Of a stretch of 61,847 bases of DNA, positions 41,116 through 49,726 are shown piece by piece (position 1 is the first letter of the stretch; each line of letters opens with the position of its first letter). The translations under genes and the position numbers were made by a program. The notes under the pieces are model-generated. The model made no database searches. It worked only from the letters and a program-made list of their open reading frames with translations, and was not told the origin of the DNA. The stretch is from a virus. The stretch lies in IMG/VR virus record IMGVR_UViG_3300014913_000013, positions 1 through 61,847 of that record; one strand, 5' to 3'.

Positions 41116-43047
41116 ATGGCATTTTTCAAAAAGAATACTATAACAAAACCCAACTGTGTGTCATGTGGGCTATATAAAGATTGTTTATCCCCACATATGA
41201 AATTTTCTGGTGAAGGTGGAAAAGAAATATTAATAATAGCAGAAGCTCCTGGTAAATATGAAGATGAAAGGGGGGTACAATTAGTAGGTAAAGCAGGACA
41301 AAGGTTACGTAAAGAGTTACGTTTATTAGGAATAAAATTAAATAAAGATTGTTGGAAAGTAAATGCTGTAAACTGTAGGCCAATAGATAATAAAGGTGGT
41401 AATGCCACACCAACTCCTAAACAAATAGAATGTTGTAGACCATACGTTGTAAACACTATAAAAACGTTAAAACCTAAGAAAATAATATTATTAGGTAATA
41501 TAGCACTACAATCTTTTTATAAAGATAGGCCAAACAAGGGCATAGGTATATCTGCAGGTCTAAAGTTTTGGGATAGTACGTATAAAGCGTGGGTATATCC
41601 TATATGGCACCCATCATATATAGAACGTATGAGTTATGATGATCTGCTTGCAGCTGAATTTGTCAGGTGTCTAAAACGGGCCATTGATGATGACCCTACC
41701 CCATTACAAAAACAATGGAATAAAACCTATCCAATATCTGATTATAAATATGCAGTAAATGCGCTCACAAATTGCCTAAAAAATGATACAATAATTGCAA
41801 TAGACTATGAAACAACCGGCCTTGATATGTATAAGGAAGGGCATAAAACAGTATCATTCGCATGGGCAAATCATAAAGGTTCCTGGTCAGTGCCAGTAGA
41901 ACATCCCACCTTTACTAAAAAACAACAGAATAAAATATTATCAATCATACGTAAGATACTCAAGAAGCGTAAAATAAAGAAAATAACACATAATGTATCT
42001 TTTGAGTATCAATGGACTAAAGCTGTATTGGGTGTAGAGCCGCGTAACTTTTTTTATTGTACACAATTAGCAACCCACGTATTAGATAATAGAAGGGGTA
42101 TAACAAAATTAAAATTCCAGGCATTTATGCGGTGGGGTATAGAAGATTATGATGTATTAAGCAAACAATATATTAAAGCAACTAATACCGGCTTTAATAA
42201 CATGCTTAAAATGCCGTTAGACGCTCTTTTACAGTACAATGCATATGATACCCTATATACTTTTGAATTGTACCGTGAGCAGCTTACAGAGTTTGTAGGA
42301 AATGAACTGAAAGCCTACAAGTTTTTTCATAGAGGGGCACTCACATTATCTGAAATGAGTTACAACGGTATAAAAATAAAAGAGGCTTTTTATTTACAGC
42401 AAAGAAAAGAGTTAGTAAAAAAACGCGACAAACTTGTAAAGAAAATAATGAGTACAAAGGAAGTAAGTACTTTCAAAAAGAGGTACGGCTCATTTAATTA
42501 TGATAGTCCAAAAGACTTACAAGTTATCCTGTTTAAATTAATGAAGTTGAAACCAATAAAAGAGACAAAGACTGGGTACAGTGTAGATGAAGAAGTATTA
42601 GGTAAATTAAACGTGCCCCTTACTAATGATATAGTTAAGGTACGTAAAATAAATAAGATGATATCTACATATATAGATAATTATCTTAAACTAACACAAG
42701 AAGGCGTACTGCACCCCACCTTTTCGCTTAGTAGGGCGCGGTCATTTAGGAGTTGTATTGCGGAAGGTTCTCTTATTTCTACAACTAATGGGTACGTACC
42801 AATTGAAAAAGTGCCAGTAGGTTCTACTGTACATTGTTTTGATTCTAAAATGAAACCAGTCAAAAAAACAGTAGTATGGTCTGGGTGCACTGGATATAAG
42901 AAAGTAATAGCGTTAACTATCAAAAAAAGCTCTGGTGCATTGTGTACTATTAAATGTACACCAGAACATAAAATAAGGTTACAAGACGGATCTTACAAAA
43001 GAGCTGATTCATTATTACCAACAGATAACATATCGGAGGAATATTAA
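41116..43047 (+). CDS. DNA polymerase A, N-terminal half: UDG-like and 3'-5' exonuclease domains plus split-intein N part
   Basis: Residues about 10-185 are a family-4-type uracil-DNA glycosylase-like domain with Cys ligands (CVSCGLYKDC, CCRPYV), AEAPGKYEDERGVQLVGKAG and the late WHPSY. Residues about 215-400 are a DnaQ-like exonuclease (IAIDYETTGLD). The thumb part of PolA follows to RARSFRS at residue 546. Residues 547-643 are an intein N-fragment. The frame ends in TAA that overlaps the ATG of the second half. UDG-like domains fused to PolA are known in some large phages. Confidence 0.85.
   Translation: MAFFKKNTITKPNCVSCGLYKDCLSPHMKFSGEGGKEILIIAEAPGKYEDERGVQLVGKAGQRLRKELRLLGIKLNKDCWKVNAVNCRPIDNKGGNATPTPKQIECCRPYVVNTIKTLKPKKIILLGNIALQSFYKDRPNKGIGISAGLKFWDSTYKAWVYPIWHPSYIERMSYDDLLAAEFVRCLKRAIDDDPTPLQKQWNKTYPISDYKYAVNALTNCLKNDTIIAIDYETTGLDMYKEGHKTVSFAWANHKGSWSVPVEHPTFTKKQQNKILSIIRKILKKRKIKKITHNVSFEYQWTKAVLGVEPRNFFYCTQLATHVLDNRRGITKLKFQAFMRWGIEDYDVLSKQYIKATNTGFNNMLKMPLDALLQYNAYDTLYTFELYREQLTEFVGNELKAYKFFHRGALTLSEMSYNGIKIKEAFYLQQRKELVKKRDKLVKKIMSTKEVSTFKKRYGSFNYDSPKDLQVILFKLMKLKPIKETKTGYSVDEEVLGKLNVPLTNDIVKVRKINKMISTYIDNYLKLTQEGVLHPTFSLSRARSFRSCIAEGSLISTTNGYVPIEKVPVGSTVHCFDSKMKPVKKTVVWSGCTGYKKVIALTIKKSSGALCTIKCTPEHKIRLQDGSYKRADSLLPTDNISEEY
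42754..43044 (+). mobile_element. Split intein N-fragment (97 aa)
   Basis: It starts CIAEGSLISTTNGYVPIEKV (block A) and contains TIKCTPEHKIR (block B with TxxH). It ends LLPTDNISEEY. About 100 residues is the usual IntN length, and there is no nuclease domain. Confidence 0.8.
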
Positions 43048-43151
43048 TGGGGACATTATTAAACGTAGTAGATGTGGGGTATACGAACGTGTACGATTTA
43101 GAAATAGAAGATGAGCACAATTTTTTTGTTGATGGAATTTGTGTCCACAAT
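43047..43151 (+). mobile_element. Split intein C-fragment (35 aa)
   Basis: MGTLLNVVDVGYTNVYDLEI then HNFFVDGICVHN: block F and block G with the terminal HN, followed by Ser +1. 35 residues is the usual IntC length. It has its own ribosome site and start codon. Confidence 0.8.
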
Positions 43152-46100
43152 AGTTCATCTAATCCCAACTTTTAATTTTGGAAGTTGTAAAAGCCGTTGA
43201 ATTGCTGGAACCTCCTAAAGACACACAGCTACAGCAGAATTGGTGACAATAAATGCGAACGCTCAAAAATGTGTTGTATGATTTCTCTATTTGGGGTATT
43301 ATGTACATTAGTTAATTTAAAAATACAAGATAGAGGATGAAATGGACAATCAGCAGCCAAGCAACTTAACAGGAATACAAACTTTAGCCCGTAATGCAAA
43401 ATTTGGTGATGGATATTATTGGAAACATCCAGAATGTGTCAACTATAAAATCATTTTCACTTCTACAGATAAAGGATTATTAAAAAAGAAAATGGGGCTA
43501 TGCCCATCTTTATTCCCATCTGGTGTTTCTTTGTATAGAAAAGGTGGCGCTGTAACCAATTATTGCACAAACAGCAAGCCATTGTACAAATTGACTTCTT
43601 TGGTACACCCTATATTTACAATTTATTATGGTATGCCCAAAGAAACTGTACTGCCTGAAATGACATTATTTGATTTTGCATTGTGGTACTTAGATGATGG
43701 TAGTTACATAGCTAGACCCCCAAGAGGACATAGATTTATGATTCATATTGGGGATGCTGCTACAGGAAACAATAGAAAAGCTGCCTTTTTATCTAAGGTC
43801 AGAGAATTATTCGGTCATATAAAGACTAGAGGTAATTCTATTGGTTTTATTATCAAAAATAATTCCAAAGCTACTGAAAACAATCTAACATGGAAAATGC
43901 CTGTACCATATGGGTTACGTATAATACAGGAGTTGAAGCATTTCTATGTTATTCCTAATAAGTTTCCTAAAGTTGAAGGTTCAGAGACTATCCCATATGG
44001 GAGTACTACTGTAGGGAGAAGCAGTAGGAAGCGGCGGCAACTACATATGTAGTTATGATATAGTCCGAACTCACTGGAAACAGTGAGAGTACATTCAATC
44101 CTGGTCTGTACGCAACATATAGCAAAATGTGCCTAAACGTGCACCAGAAGCAAAACGTATTGTACGTTCTGGTATGGTCCCTAGAGAAGGAAGGGTGTTA
44201 GGTGAATGTGATTTCTCAGGTGCAGAGATCTCAACTAGTTGTGTAACTTTAGATACAATCATTGATACTATTCACGGTTCAATGACAATGGGTTCTTTAT
44301 TGCGTAGGCTCAGATTAAAAAAAGACACGTATGTATATTCGTATAGTACTGAAAAAGAAAGGATATGTATATCTAAAGTAACCACTGGTGGTATTACAGG
44401 AAGAAATAAAAAAGTATACAAAGTCACTTTAGATAATGGGTCTACTATCAAAGCTACTTCAGACCATAAATTCATGCTTCGTAATGGTTCCTATGCACAA
44501 CTGTGCGAATTGTCTGTAGGAAATAGTTTAATGCCCTTTTACAAAAAAGCAAAAAGGAGGGCCTGCGATGCTGTTTCCTACGAAGATGTGTATTTGAACA
44601 ATGGGTCACATATATTAGCACATAACTTAATAGCTGAAGATGTACATGGTATAATCATAAAAGGTTCTAATTTACTCGTACATCATAAAGATGGTAATGG
44701 GCTAAACAATGATTTAGATAACTTACAAATAATGGATAGAAGAGAGCATATGCGTATTCATTCTATTCAAGGGTGGAAAAGGAGGCCAAATAGGACATTT
44801 AATAAAGAACTTCTGCGTAAAAGGGCCATAGAATTAAACAAAAAACGTAAAGAAGAGTGGACTGAAAAAGATTGGGAGGAATTTAGCCGTAGAGTTAGTG
44901 AAGGAATACGAACAAAACGTAATGGTAATAGGGGAAAATTCAACCCTATGTATGGAAAAATACAAAGTGATACATGCAAAAAAGCTGTTAGTGCTGCTAA
45001 TAAGGGAAGAGTCCCTTGGTGTAAGGGCAAAAAACTGCCCCCATTGACAGAAGAGCACAAAAACAAACTTAGGGTGCCCTGTCCAGAAGAGAGGAAACTA
45101 CGTATAAGTGCTGCATTAAAAGGTAGGGTACTTTCAAAAGAGCATAGAGAAAAATTACGTATACCTAAAACAGAAGAACATAAAAGAAAAATTGCTATAG
45201 CAAAGAAAAAATGGTGGGAAACAAGAGGATTAGAAAAATGCCATGTATGTGGAAGGTCATTCAAAACAGTAACAAATACTCATCTTAAATATGCGCACGA
45301 TATGACACTAGAGGAATACAAAAAAGTACATAATCATAAAATAGTTTCTATTGAAGAATGTGGGTATGAAAATGTATACAATATAAATGTTGAGGGCACT
45401 CACTGTTACTCTGCTAATGGGGTCATTGTAAAGAACTGTTATTATCATAAGGATCCTACTTTCTATGAGTACCAAACAGAAGGTGGTGGGGATATGCATA
45501 GGGATGCCAGTGCTGAAATACTTAAAATAATTGGTGATGAAGTATCTAAACCTGTACGGCAGGCTACTAAAAGTATATGGACATTTGCACAATTTTATGG
45601 TAGTTACTACGGCTCATGTGCTAAACAGGGGTGGGAGGAATACCCATTACTTGTAGATGATGATGGGGCACCTGTACAAATACGTGGCATTAATATAGAT
45701 GAATGGATGAAAAAAACATTCAAAAACTACAGGGTATTTGAAAATCATCTCAAAAAGTTTGAAGATAAATTTTGGAATGATTGGTTTAAAGTATACACAG
45801 AGTGGAAAAAAAGTGTAGTACAAAAATATAAAAAAGATGGGTACATTGAAACATTCATGGGATTTAGGTTTAAAGGGTACATGAATAGCAAACAATGTAC
45901 TAATTATCCAATCCAAGGCACCTCATTCCATTTACTACTGTACACAGCTTACGCTTTTTGGCAGGAATGTATAAAAAGAAATTTGGATACATTAATAATA
46001 GGTCAGATACACGATTCTTTAATATTAGACATACCTATAGATGAAATTGATATTGTTAGTGAAATACTAGTAGATATAATAAGTAATTTACATAAAAAAT

Positions 46101-46198
46101 TTACTTGGATGGATTTCCCTATGGGGCTAGATTTCGAAATTAGTGCCCCATACGAACAAGGTGGGTCATTTGCTAAAATGAAAAAGGTTACTATTTGA
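43047..46198 (+). CDS. DNA polymerase A, C-terminal half (split-intein C part, group I intron and cis intein)
   Basis: ATG at 43047 with its own GGAGG at 43035. The coding parts are 43047-43172 and 44123-46198. The product starts with a 35-aa intein C-fragment, then SSSNPNF, and after intron removal QNVPKRAPEAK. Motif A is CDFSGAEISTS with intein 2 inserted before CYYHKDP; motif B is ATKSIWTFAQFYGSYYG; motif C is IGQIHDSLILD, with Ser where family-A enzymes usually have Glu. The mature C-extein is about 299 aa; joined to 546 it gives an 845-aa polymerase. Confidence 0.8.
43173..44122 (+). mobile_element. Group I intron (950 bases) in the polymerase gene
   Basis: The exon end CAACTTT pairs with the internal guide GGAAGTTG at 43180-43187, giving P1 with a T-G wobble at the cut. 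Conserved core-like segments are TTGAATTGCTGGAACCTCCT followed by AAAG, and GATATAGTCCGAACTC near 44057. The intron ends in G at 44122. Removal joins AAC TTT to CAA AAT and restores SSSNPNFQNVPKR, the normal polymerase sequence. Confidence 0.85.
43342..44052 (+). CDS. LAGLIDADG homing endonuclease in the group I intron (236 aa)
   Basis: Its own ribosome site (GAGGATG) precedes the ATG. The helix TLFDFALWYLDDGSY near residues 112-126 is a LAGLIDADG motif; KGLLKKKMGLCPSLFP and HFYVIPNKFPKV are common in this group. It would cut intronless alleles and spread the intron. Confidence 0.8.
   Translation: MDNQQPSNLTGIQTLARNAKFGDGYYWKHPECVNYKIIFTSTDKGLLKKKMGLCPSLFPSGVSLYRKGGAVTNYCTNSKPLYKLTSLVHPIFTIYYGMPKETVLPEMTLFDFALWYLDDGSYIARPPRGHRFMIHIGDAATGNNRKAAFLSKVRELFGHIKTRGNSIGFIIKNNSKATENNLTWKMPVPYGLRIIQELKHFYVIPNKFPKVEGSETIPYGSTTVGRSSRKRRQLHM
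44240..45436 (+). mobile_element. Cis intein with HNH/NUMOD nuclease in polymerase motif A (399 aa)
   Basis: Starts CVTLDTIIDTIHG and has ATSDHKFMLRNG as block B. It ends HCYSANGVIVKN before Cys +1. The insert contains LLVHHKDGNGLNNDLDNLQI (HNH), KFNPMYGK and LKGRVLSKEHREKLR-type NUMOD repeats, and a CHVCGRSF zinc knuckle near the end. It separates GAEISTS from CYYHKD. Confidence 0.85.
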
Positions 46199-46217
46199 TT
46201 GTACAATGAAAAATAGG

Positions 46218-46246
46218 TTGACTTCTTATTTACTATATGGTATATG
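46218..46246 (+). promoter_or_regulatory. Promoter placed for a leaderless or near-leaderless transcript
   Basis: TTGACT at 46218, 17-base spacer and TATATG at 46241. The expected start point, about 46252-46254, is only 2-4 bases before the ATG at 46256, and no ribosome site is present. Confidence 0.6.
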
Positions 46247-46255
46247 TAGCACACT

Positions 46256-46804
46256 ATGAATGAATTTGACGGAAAATTAAAGTTTAGAGATTGGGATGAG
46301 TATGACCTCCATGAAGACGCTAAATTTGATAAGTATGCATTAGATATTGATGCAGAAAATCAAGCACAGTTAATGGAGAAATGGGTAACTTTACTCTCTC
46401 AAGCACAGGCTGAATTGTTAAAGGCGAAGGAGGTGGTGCTACATCAAGAAGCTAAATTATTCTTAAAGGTAAAAACTGAGGGTGTTCCTGCACTAGGACC
46501 CAAACCCACAGAAGCTACCGTTAAAGCGTGGGTACACACCCAACCTGAATATAGAAAAGCGCAAAGACGTAAAAGAAAAGCACAAAATAACGTGCAATAT
46601 TTACAAAATGCTAAATCCGTAATGGAAAACAGAAAATCTATGATAAAGGTTGAGGCCAATCTGTGGATAACAGGGTATTTTGCACGCCCTCATATAAAAG
46701 AGGACGTTAAAAAGGAACTAGATGAAAGTCGCAGATTACAATGCGCCAATGAACTTAAAAAGTCCATGATTAAAAGACATAGACGTCAACTAGAGGAAAA
46801 ATAA
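46256..46804 (+). CDS. UvsY-like recombination mediator candidate (182 aa)
   Basis: Long, charged and helical. The PEYRKAQRRKRKAQNNVQYL then QNAKSVMENRKSMI region resembles phage proteins encoded next to RecA/UvsX and SSB that act as recombination mediators. It directly precedes the SSB and RecA genes. By analogy it would load RecA on SSB-coated DNA. Identity is moderate; coiled-coil similarity alone could mislead. Confidence 0.5.
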   Translation: MNEFDGKLKFRDWDEYDLHEDAKFDKYALDIDAENQAQLMEKWVTLLSQAQAELLKAKEVVLHQEAKLFLKVKTEGVPALGPKPTEATVKAWVHTQPEYRKAQRRKRKAQNNVQYLQNAKSVMENRKSMIKVEANLWITGYFARPHIKEDVKKELDESRRLQCANELKKSMIKRHRRQLEEK

Positions 46805-46805
46805 A

Positions 46806-47771
46806 ATGGCAAAGCGAATAAACATGCGAGACAAAATGAAGAAGTCCCTTGGAAAGCGTACACAAGAGTCCCATAAAAATAGGGATAGTGGTGGGGGCAT
46901 TAAAAATTATTTTAATGAATCAAAAATGGAAGGTGTGTCTACTTGGTGGGCTGGTAAAGGAGATCATATAATTGATATTATACCATACATTGCTGGAAAG
47001 CATGATCCACGTAATGAAGAAGGGGAGCCTTCTTACGTACTTGATATTGAAGTACATAGATATGTAGGCCCTATGGATGATATGGTAGTATGCCTAGAAC
47101 AGTATGGTAAACCCTGTCCTATATGTGAACGTTCTAGGGAACTCAATAGGGAGGGGGCTGATTGGAAAACTGAGATAAAACCCCTCAAACCAAGCCGTAG
47201 AGCTATGTACAATGTTATTGTACGTGATGACGGTGAAATGGAAAAGAAGGGTGTACAGGTATTTGAAATAGCTCACTGGTTTATGGAAAGACACCTTGCT
47301 AAAATAGCCAAAGATCCTCGTGGTGGGGGCTTTACAGTTTTTAGTGATCCAGATGAAGGTAAATCTATATCCTTTGAGCGCACTGGTGTAGGTTCTGAAA
47401 ACACAATGTACGGTGGGCACAGATTTGCTGATAGGCCAAACCCTATTTCAGATGAAGAGCTTGATTCTGCTTATTGTTTAGATGACCTCATTGAAATAAA
47501 AGACTACGATGAAATATACAGTATATTTTATGGGGAATCTTCTGACAATGAAGAAGATGCTGATGATACAGAACCAAATACTTCAAATGAAGAAATTGAG
47601 GATGAAGAAGAAGCACCACCCAAACGTAGGAATAAAAGTAAGAAAAGTAAGCGTAAGCGTGCCCCAAAATGTCCACATGGGTTTGTCATAGGTGAAGATA
47701 TTGATGAATATGACGAATGTGAAGAGTGCGAAAAATGGGATGAATGTAATGATATTGCAGATGCTATGTAA
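46806..47771 (+). CDS. Single-stranded DNA-binding protein, gp32-like (321 aa)
   Basis: A basic N-terminus and an OB-fold-like core with a metal site (CLEQYGKPCPIC near residues 97-108) follow the gp32 pattern. The acidic tail region near 240-270 matches SSB tails. It then departs from gp32: a basic stretch (PKRRNKSKKSKRKRAPK) and a second Cys cluster (CPHGF, CEECEKWDEC) end the protein. Neighbours (mediator, RecA) support the role. Confidence 0.7.
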   Translation: MAKRINMRDKMKKSLGKRTQESHKNRDSGGGIKNYFNESKMEGVSTWWAGKGDHIIDIIPYIAGKHDPRNEEGEPSYVLDIEVHRYVGPMDDMVVCLEQYGKPCPICERSRELNREGADWKTEIKPLKPSRRAMYNVIVRDDGEMEKKGVQVFEIAHWFMERHLAKIAKDPRGGGFTVFSDPDEGKSISFERTGVGSENTMYGGHRFADRPNPISDEELDSAYCLDDLIEIKDYDEIYSIFYGESSDNEEDADDTEPNTSNEEIEDEEEAPPKRRNKSKKSKRKRAPKCPHGFVIGEDIDEYDECEECEKWDECNDIADAM

Positions 47772-47780
47772 TTAATAATA

Positions 47781-47804
47781 AGGGGTAGTATTCATTTACT
47801 GCCC
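47781..47804 (+). terminator. Hairpin between SSB and RecA genes
   Basis: GGGGTAGTA pairs with TACTGCCCC with one T-G. There is no U-run, so it may be an RNA processing or attenuation stem. Confidence 0.45.
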
Positions 47805-47830
47805 CACACTCTACACTTTGAGGGACAAAA

Positions 47831-48886
47831 ATGGTACGCAGACGTAGAAGTAAAATGGATGAAGCAGTTGAATCTGTTAAAGAATCTGCTGAAATGGAAC
47901 CACTGGAAGATCTGGTGGTAAATTGGAAACAAACACTCAGTACTGGCAGCACTCTATTAGATCTTGCAATAAGTTCAGGAAGAAAGTATGGTGGCGGTGT
48001 TCCAGGAGGCATACTGATGGAAGTGTATGGTAGATCTGGTTCTGGAAAAACATCTATACTTAGTGAGTTGTGTGGTTCTGCACAAGCTAATGGTGGAGAA
48101 ATATTCTTTGCAGATCCTGAAGCACGTTTAGATAAAGAGTATGCAAGAACATATGGTGTAGAAGTACCTAAAAATGCATATTTTCAACCAGATACAGTAA
48201 CAGAACTATTCGATAAATTTGGAAATTGGAAACCTGACACTAATAATACTATTAACGTATTTGCAGCAGACTCACTTGCAGCTCTTTCAACTGACCTAGA
48301 AATGGAGAAGGGTGATAAAATGGGTATGAGAAGGGCTAAAGAGTTTAGTCAGGAATTACGTAAGAAAGCACGTATGATAAATAAAAATAACTGGATTCTA
48401 GCCTGTAGCAATCAAGTGCGTCAGGGTGATTATGGTGATGTGACTCCTGGTGGTAAAGCCGTAGAATTCTATTCTTCATTACGTATAAGTGTTAATCAAG
48501 TTGGTAAATTATTTAAAGAAAGACAATTAAAAAAGGATGGCAGGAAAGGCAAGAAAATAAAACGCGCATTTGGAATAGAGTCTAGATGTGTAATAACTAA
48601 ATCATCTATTGACAAGCCGTACAGAGATGTTCCCATTTATATAGTATTTGATTACGGAATAGATAATATAAGAGGCAATCTTCAATGGTTGAAAGATACG
48701 TTAGGTTTAACAACCTATAGGGCAGTAGATAAGACCTACCAACGTATGGATCAGGCTATAGACTGGATTGAGAAAAATGATTATGAAGAAGCCCTAGAAA
48801 AAGAAGTTATTGAATTATGGCAAGAGGTAGAAGAAGCATTTCAACAAAAGAGAAAAAAGAAAAATAGAGGGGCAAAACATGGGTAG
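47831..48886 (+). CDS. recA: RecA-like recombinase (351 aa)
   Basis: Strand-exchange ATPase. Walker A is YGRSGSGKTS near residues 71-80, followed by EIFFADPEARLD. Walker B is NVFAADSLAAL near 136-146, and the L2-region-like SNQVRQGDYGDVTPGGKA follows. The C-terminal region is basic. Its last 65 codons are duplicated almost exactly in the downstream HNH gene. The TAG stop overlaps that gene's ATG. Confidence 0.85.
   Translation: MVRRRRSKMDEAVESVKESAEMEPLEDLVVNWKQTLSTGSTLLDLAISSGRKYGGGVPGGILMEVYGRSGSGKTSILSELCGSAQANGGEIFFADPEARLDKEYARTYGVEVPKNAYFQPDTVTELFDKFGNWKPDTNNTINVFAADSLAALSTDLEMEKGDKMGMRRAKEFSQELRKKARMINKNNWILACSNQVRQGDYGDVTPGGKAVEFYSSLRISVNQVGKLFKERQLKKDGRKGKKIKRAFGIESRCVITKSSIDKPYRDVPIYIVFDYGIDNIRGNLQWLKDTLGLTTYRAVDKTYQRMDQAIDWIEKNDYEEALEKEVIELWQEVEEAFQQKRKKKNRGAKHG
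48672..48866 (+). repeat. recA 3' segment, copy 1
   Basis: From GAGGCAATCTTCAATGG to the end of the gene, this matches 49348-49545 with few differences. It includes a truncated copy of the start of the Zn-ribbon gene (ATGGCAAGAGGTAGAAG, stopping after 16 codons). Confidence 0.85.
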
Positions 48887-49547
48887 GACGAAAACTCATG
48901 TAAGCATTAGACTTAAAAGAAATGTTAACCATATACCTTCAGGATGTTGGGAGTGGAACAAGGCATTGTTTAAGGATGGATACGGACAAATACAGGAAGG
49001 AGGTAAATCTCAAAGAGCACATAGAGTTTCCTATACTACATTTGTCGGTGCAATACCAAAAGGCATAAAAGTATGTCATAAGTGTGACAACCCAAAATGT
49101 ATTAACCCAAATCATTTGTTTTTAGGCACAGATGCTGAAAACATGAGGGATAGAGATAATAAGGGCAGAGGTCCACAAGGTGAGCGCAATGGTAATAGTA
49201 AATTGTCAGAAGCAGAAGTGTCAACCATTAGAGTTTTGCGTGGTTATGGATATAACCAACTACGTGTGGCTGAATTTTTTAATGTTAGTGTAATAACAGT
49301 AAGCCGTATCCATAGAAAACTTCTATGGAAGAAGATAGACGACATACGAGGCAATCTTCAATGGTTGAAAGATACGTTAGGTTTAACAACCTATAGGGTA
49401 GTAGATAAGACCTACCAACGTATGGATCAGGCTATAGACTGGATTGAGAAAAATAACCTGGAAGAGGAGCTTCGAAAAGAAGTTATTGAATTATGGCAAG
49501 AGGTAGAAGAAGCATTTCAACACAAAAGAAAAAAGAAAAAAAGGTAA
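48879..49547 (+). CDS. HNH homing endonuclease fused to a RecA C-terminus (222 aa)
   Basis: Residues about 1-95 are an HNH nuclease: GCWEWNKALFKDGYGQI, AHRVSYTTFVG and CHKCDNPKCINPNHLFLGT. Residues 105-150 carry an HTH (YNQLRVAEFFNVSVITVSRI). From DDIRGNLQWLKDTLGL onward the sequence is RecA's own C-terminus. AGAGGGG precedes the ATG. This is the arrangement expected if a nuclease gene entered recA together with a replacement 3' end, leaving the displaced original fused to the nuclease. Confidence 0.8.
   Translation: MGRTKTHVSIRLKRNVNHIPSGCWEWNKALFKDGYGQIQEGGKSQRAHRVSYTTFVGAIPKGIKVCHKCDNPKCINPNHLFLGTDAENMRDRDNKGRGPQGERNGNSKLSEAEVSTIRVLRGYGYNQLRVAEFFNVSVITVSRIHRKLLWKKIDDIRGNLQWLKDTLGLTTYRVVDKTYQRMDQAIDWIEKNNLEEELRKEVIELWQEVEEAFQHKRKKKKR
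49348..49545 (+). repeat. recA 3' segment, copy 2 (probably the displaced original)
   Basis: Same sequence as 48672-48866. Here the overlapping ATG of the zinc-ribbon gene (49493) leads into an intact frame, which suggests this copy holds the ancestral gene junction. Confidence 0.8.
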
Positions 49548-49726
49548 ATATACAACAAGGTTCTGGTATACGGTGCCCAAAATGTGGGGAATCAACCCAC
49601 GTTAATAACTCTGTACCATTACCTAACAAAAGTATTATGCGTAGATACAGAGAGTGTAATGCATGTGGTCATCGTTTTATGACTGAAGAAGTAATAAAAC
49701 GTGATACTACACCAAGGAAGAAATGA
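49493..49726 (+). CDS. NrdR-like zinc-ribbon protein (77 aa)
   Basis: IRCPKCGESTHVNNSVPL then MRRYRECNACGHRFMTEEVI is the zinc ribbon of NrdR-type regulators, without the ATP-cone domain. It starts inside the RecA-derived sequence; no later start codon precedes the ribbon. Could bind DNA. ATGA coupling to the nuclease gene. Confidence 0.65.
   Translation: MARGRRSISTQKKKEKKVNIQQGSGIRCPKCGESTHVNNSVPLPNKSIMRRYRECNACGHRFMTEEVIKRDTTPRKK

Noticed and set aside
44767-45264. 165-aa minus-strand frame
   Set aside because: Antisense to the HNH intein; no start signals.
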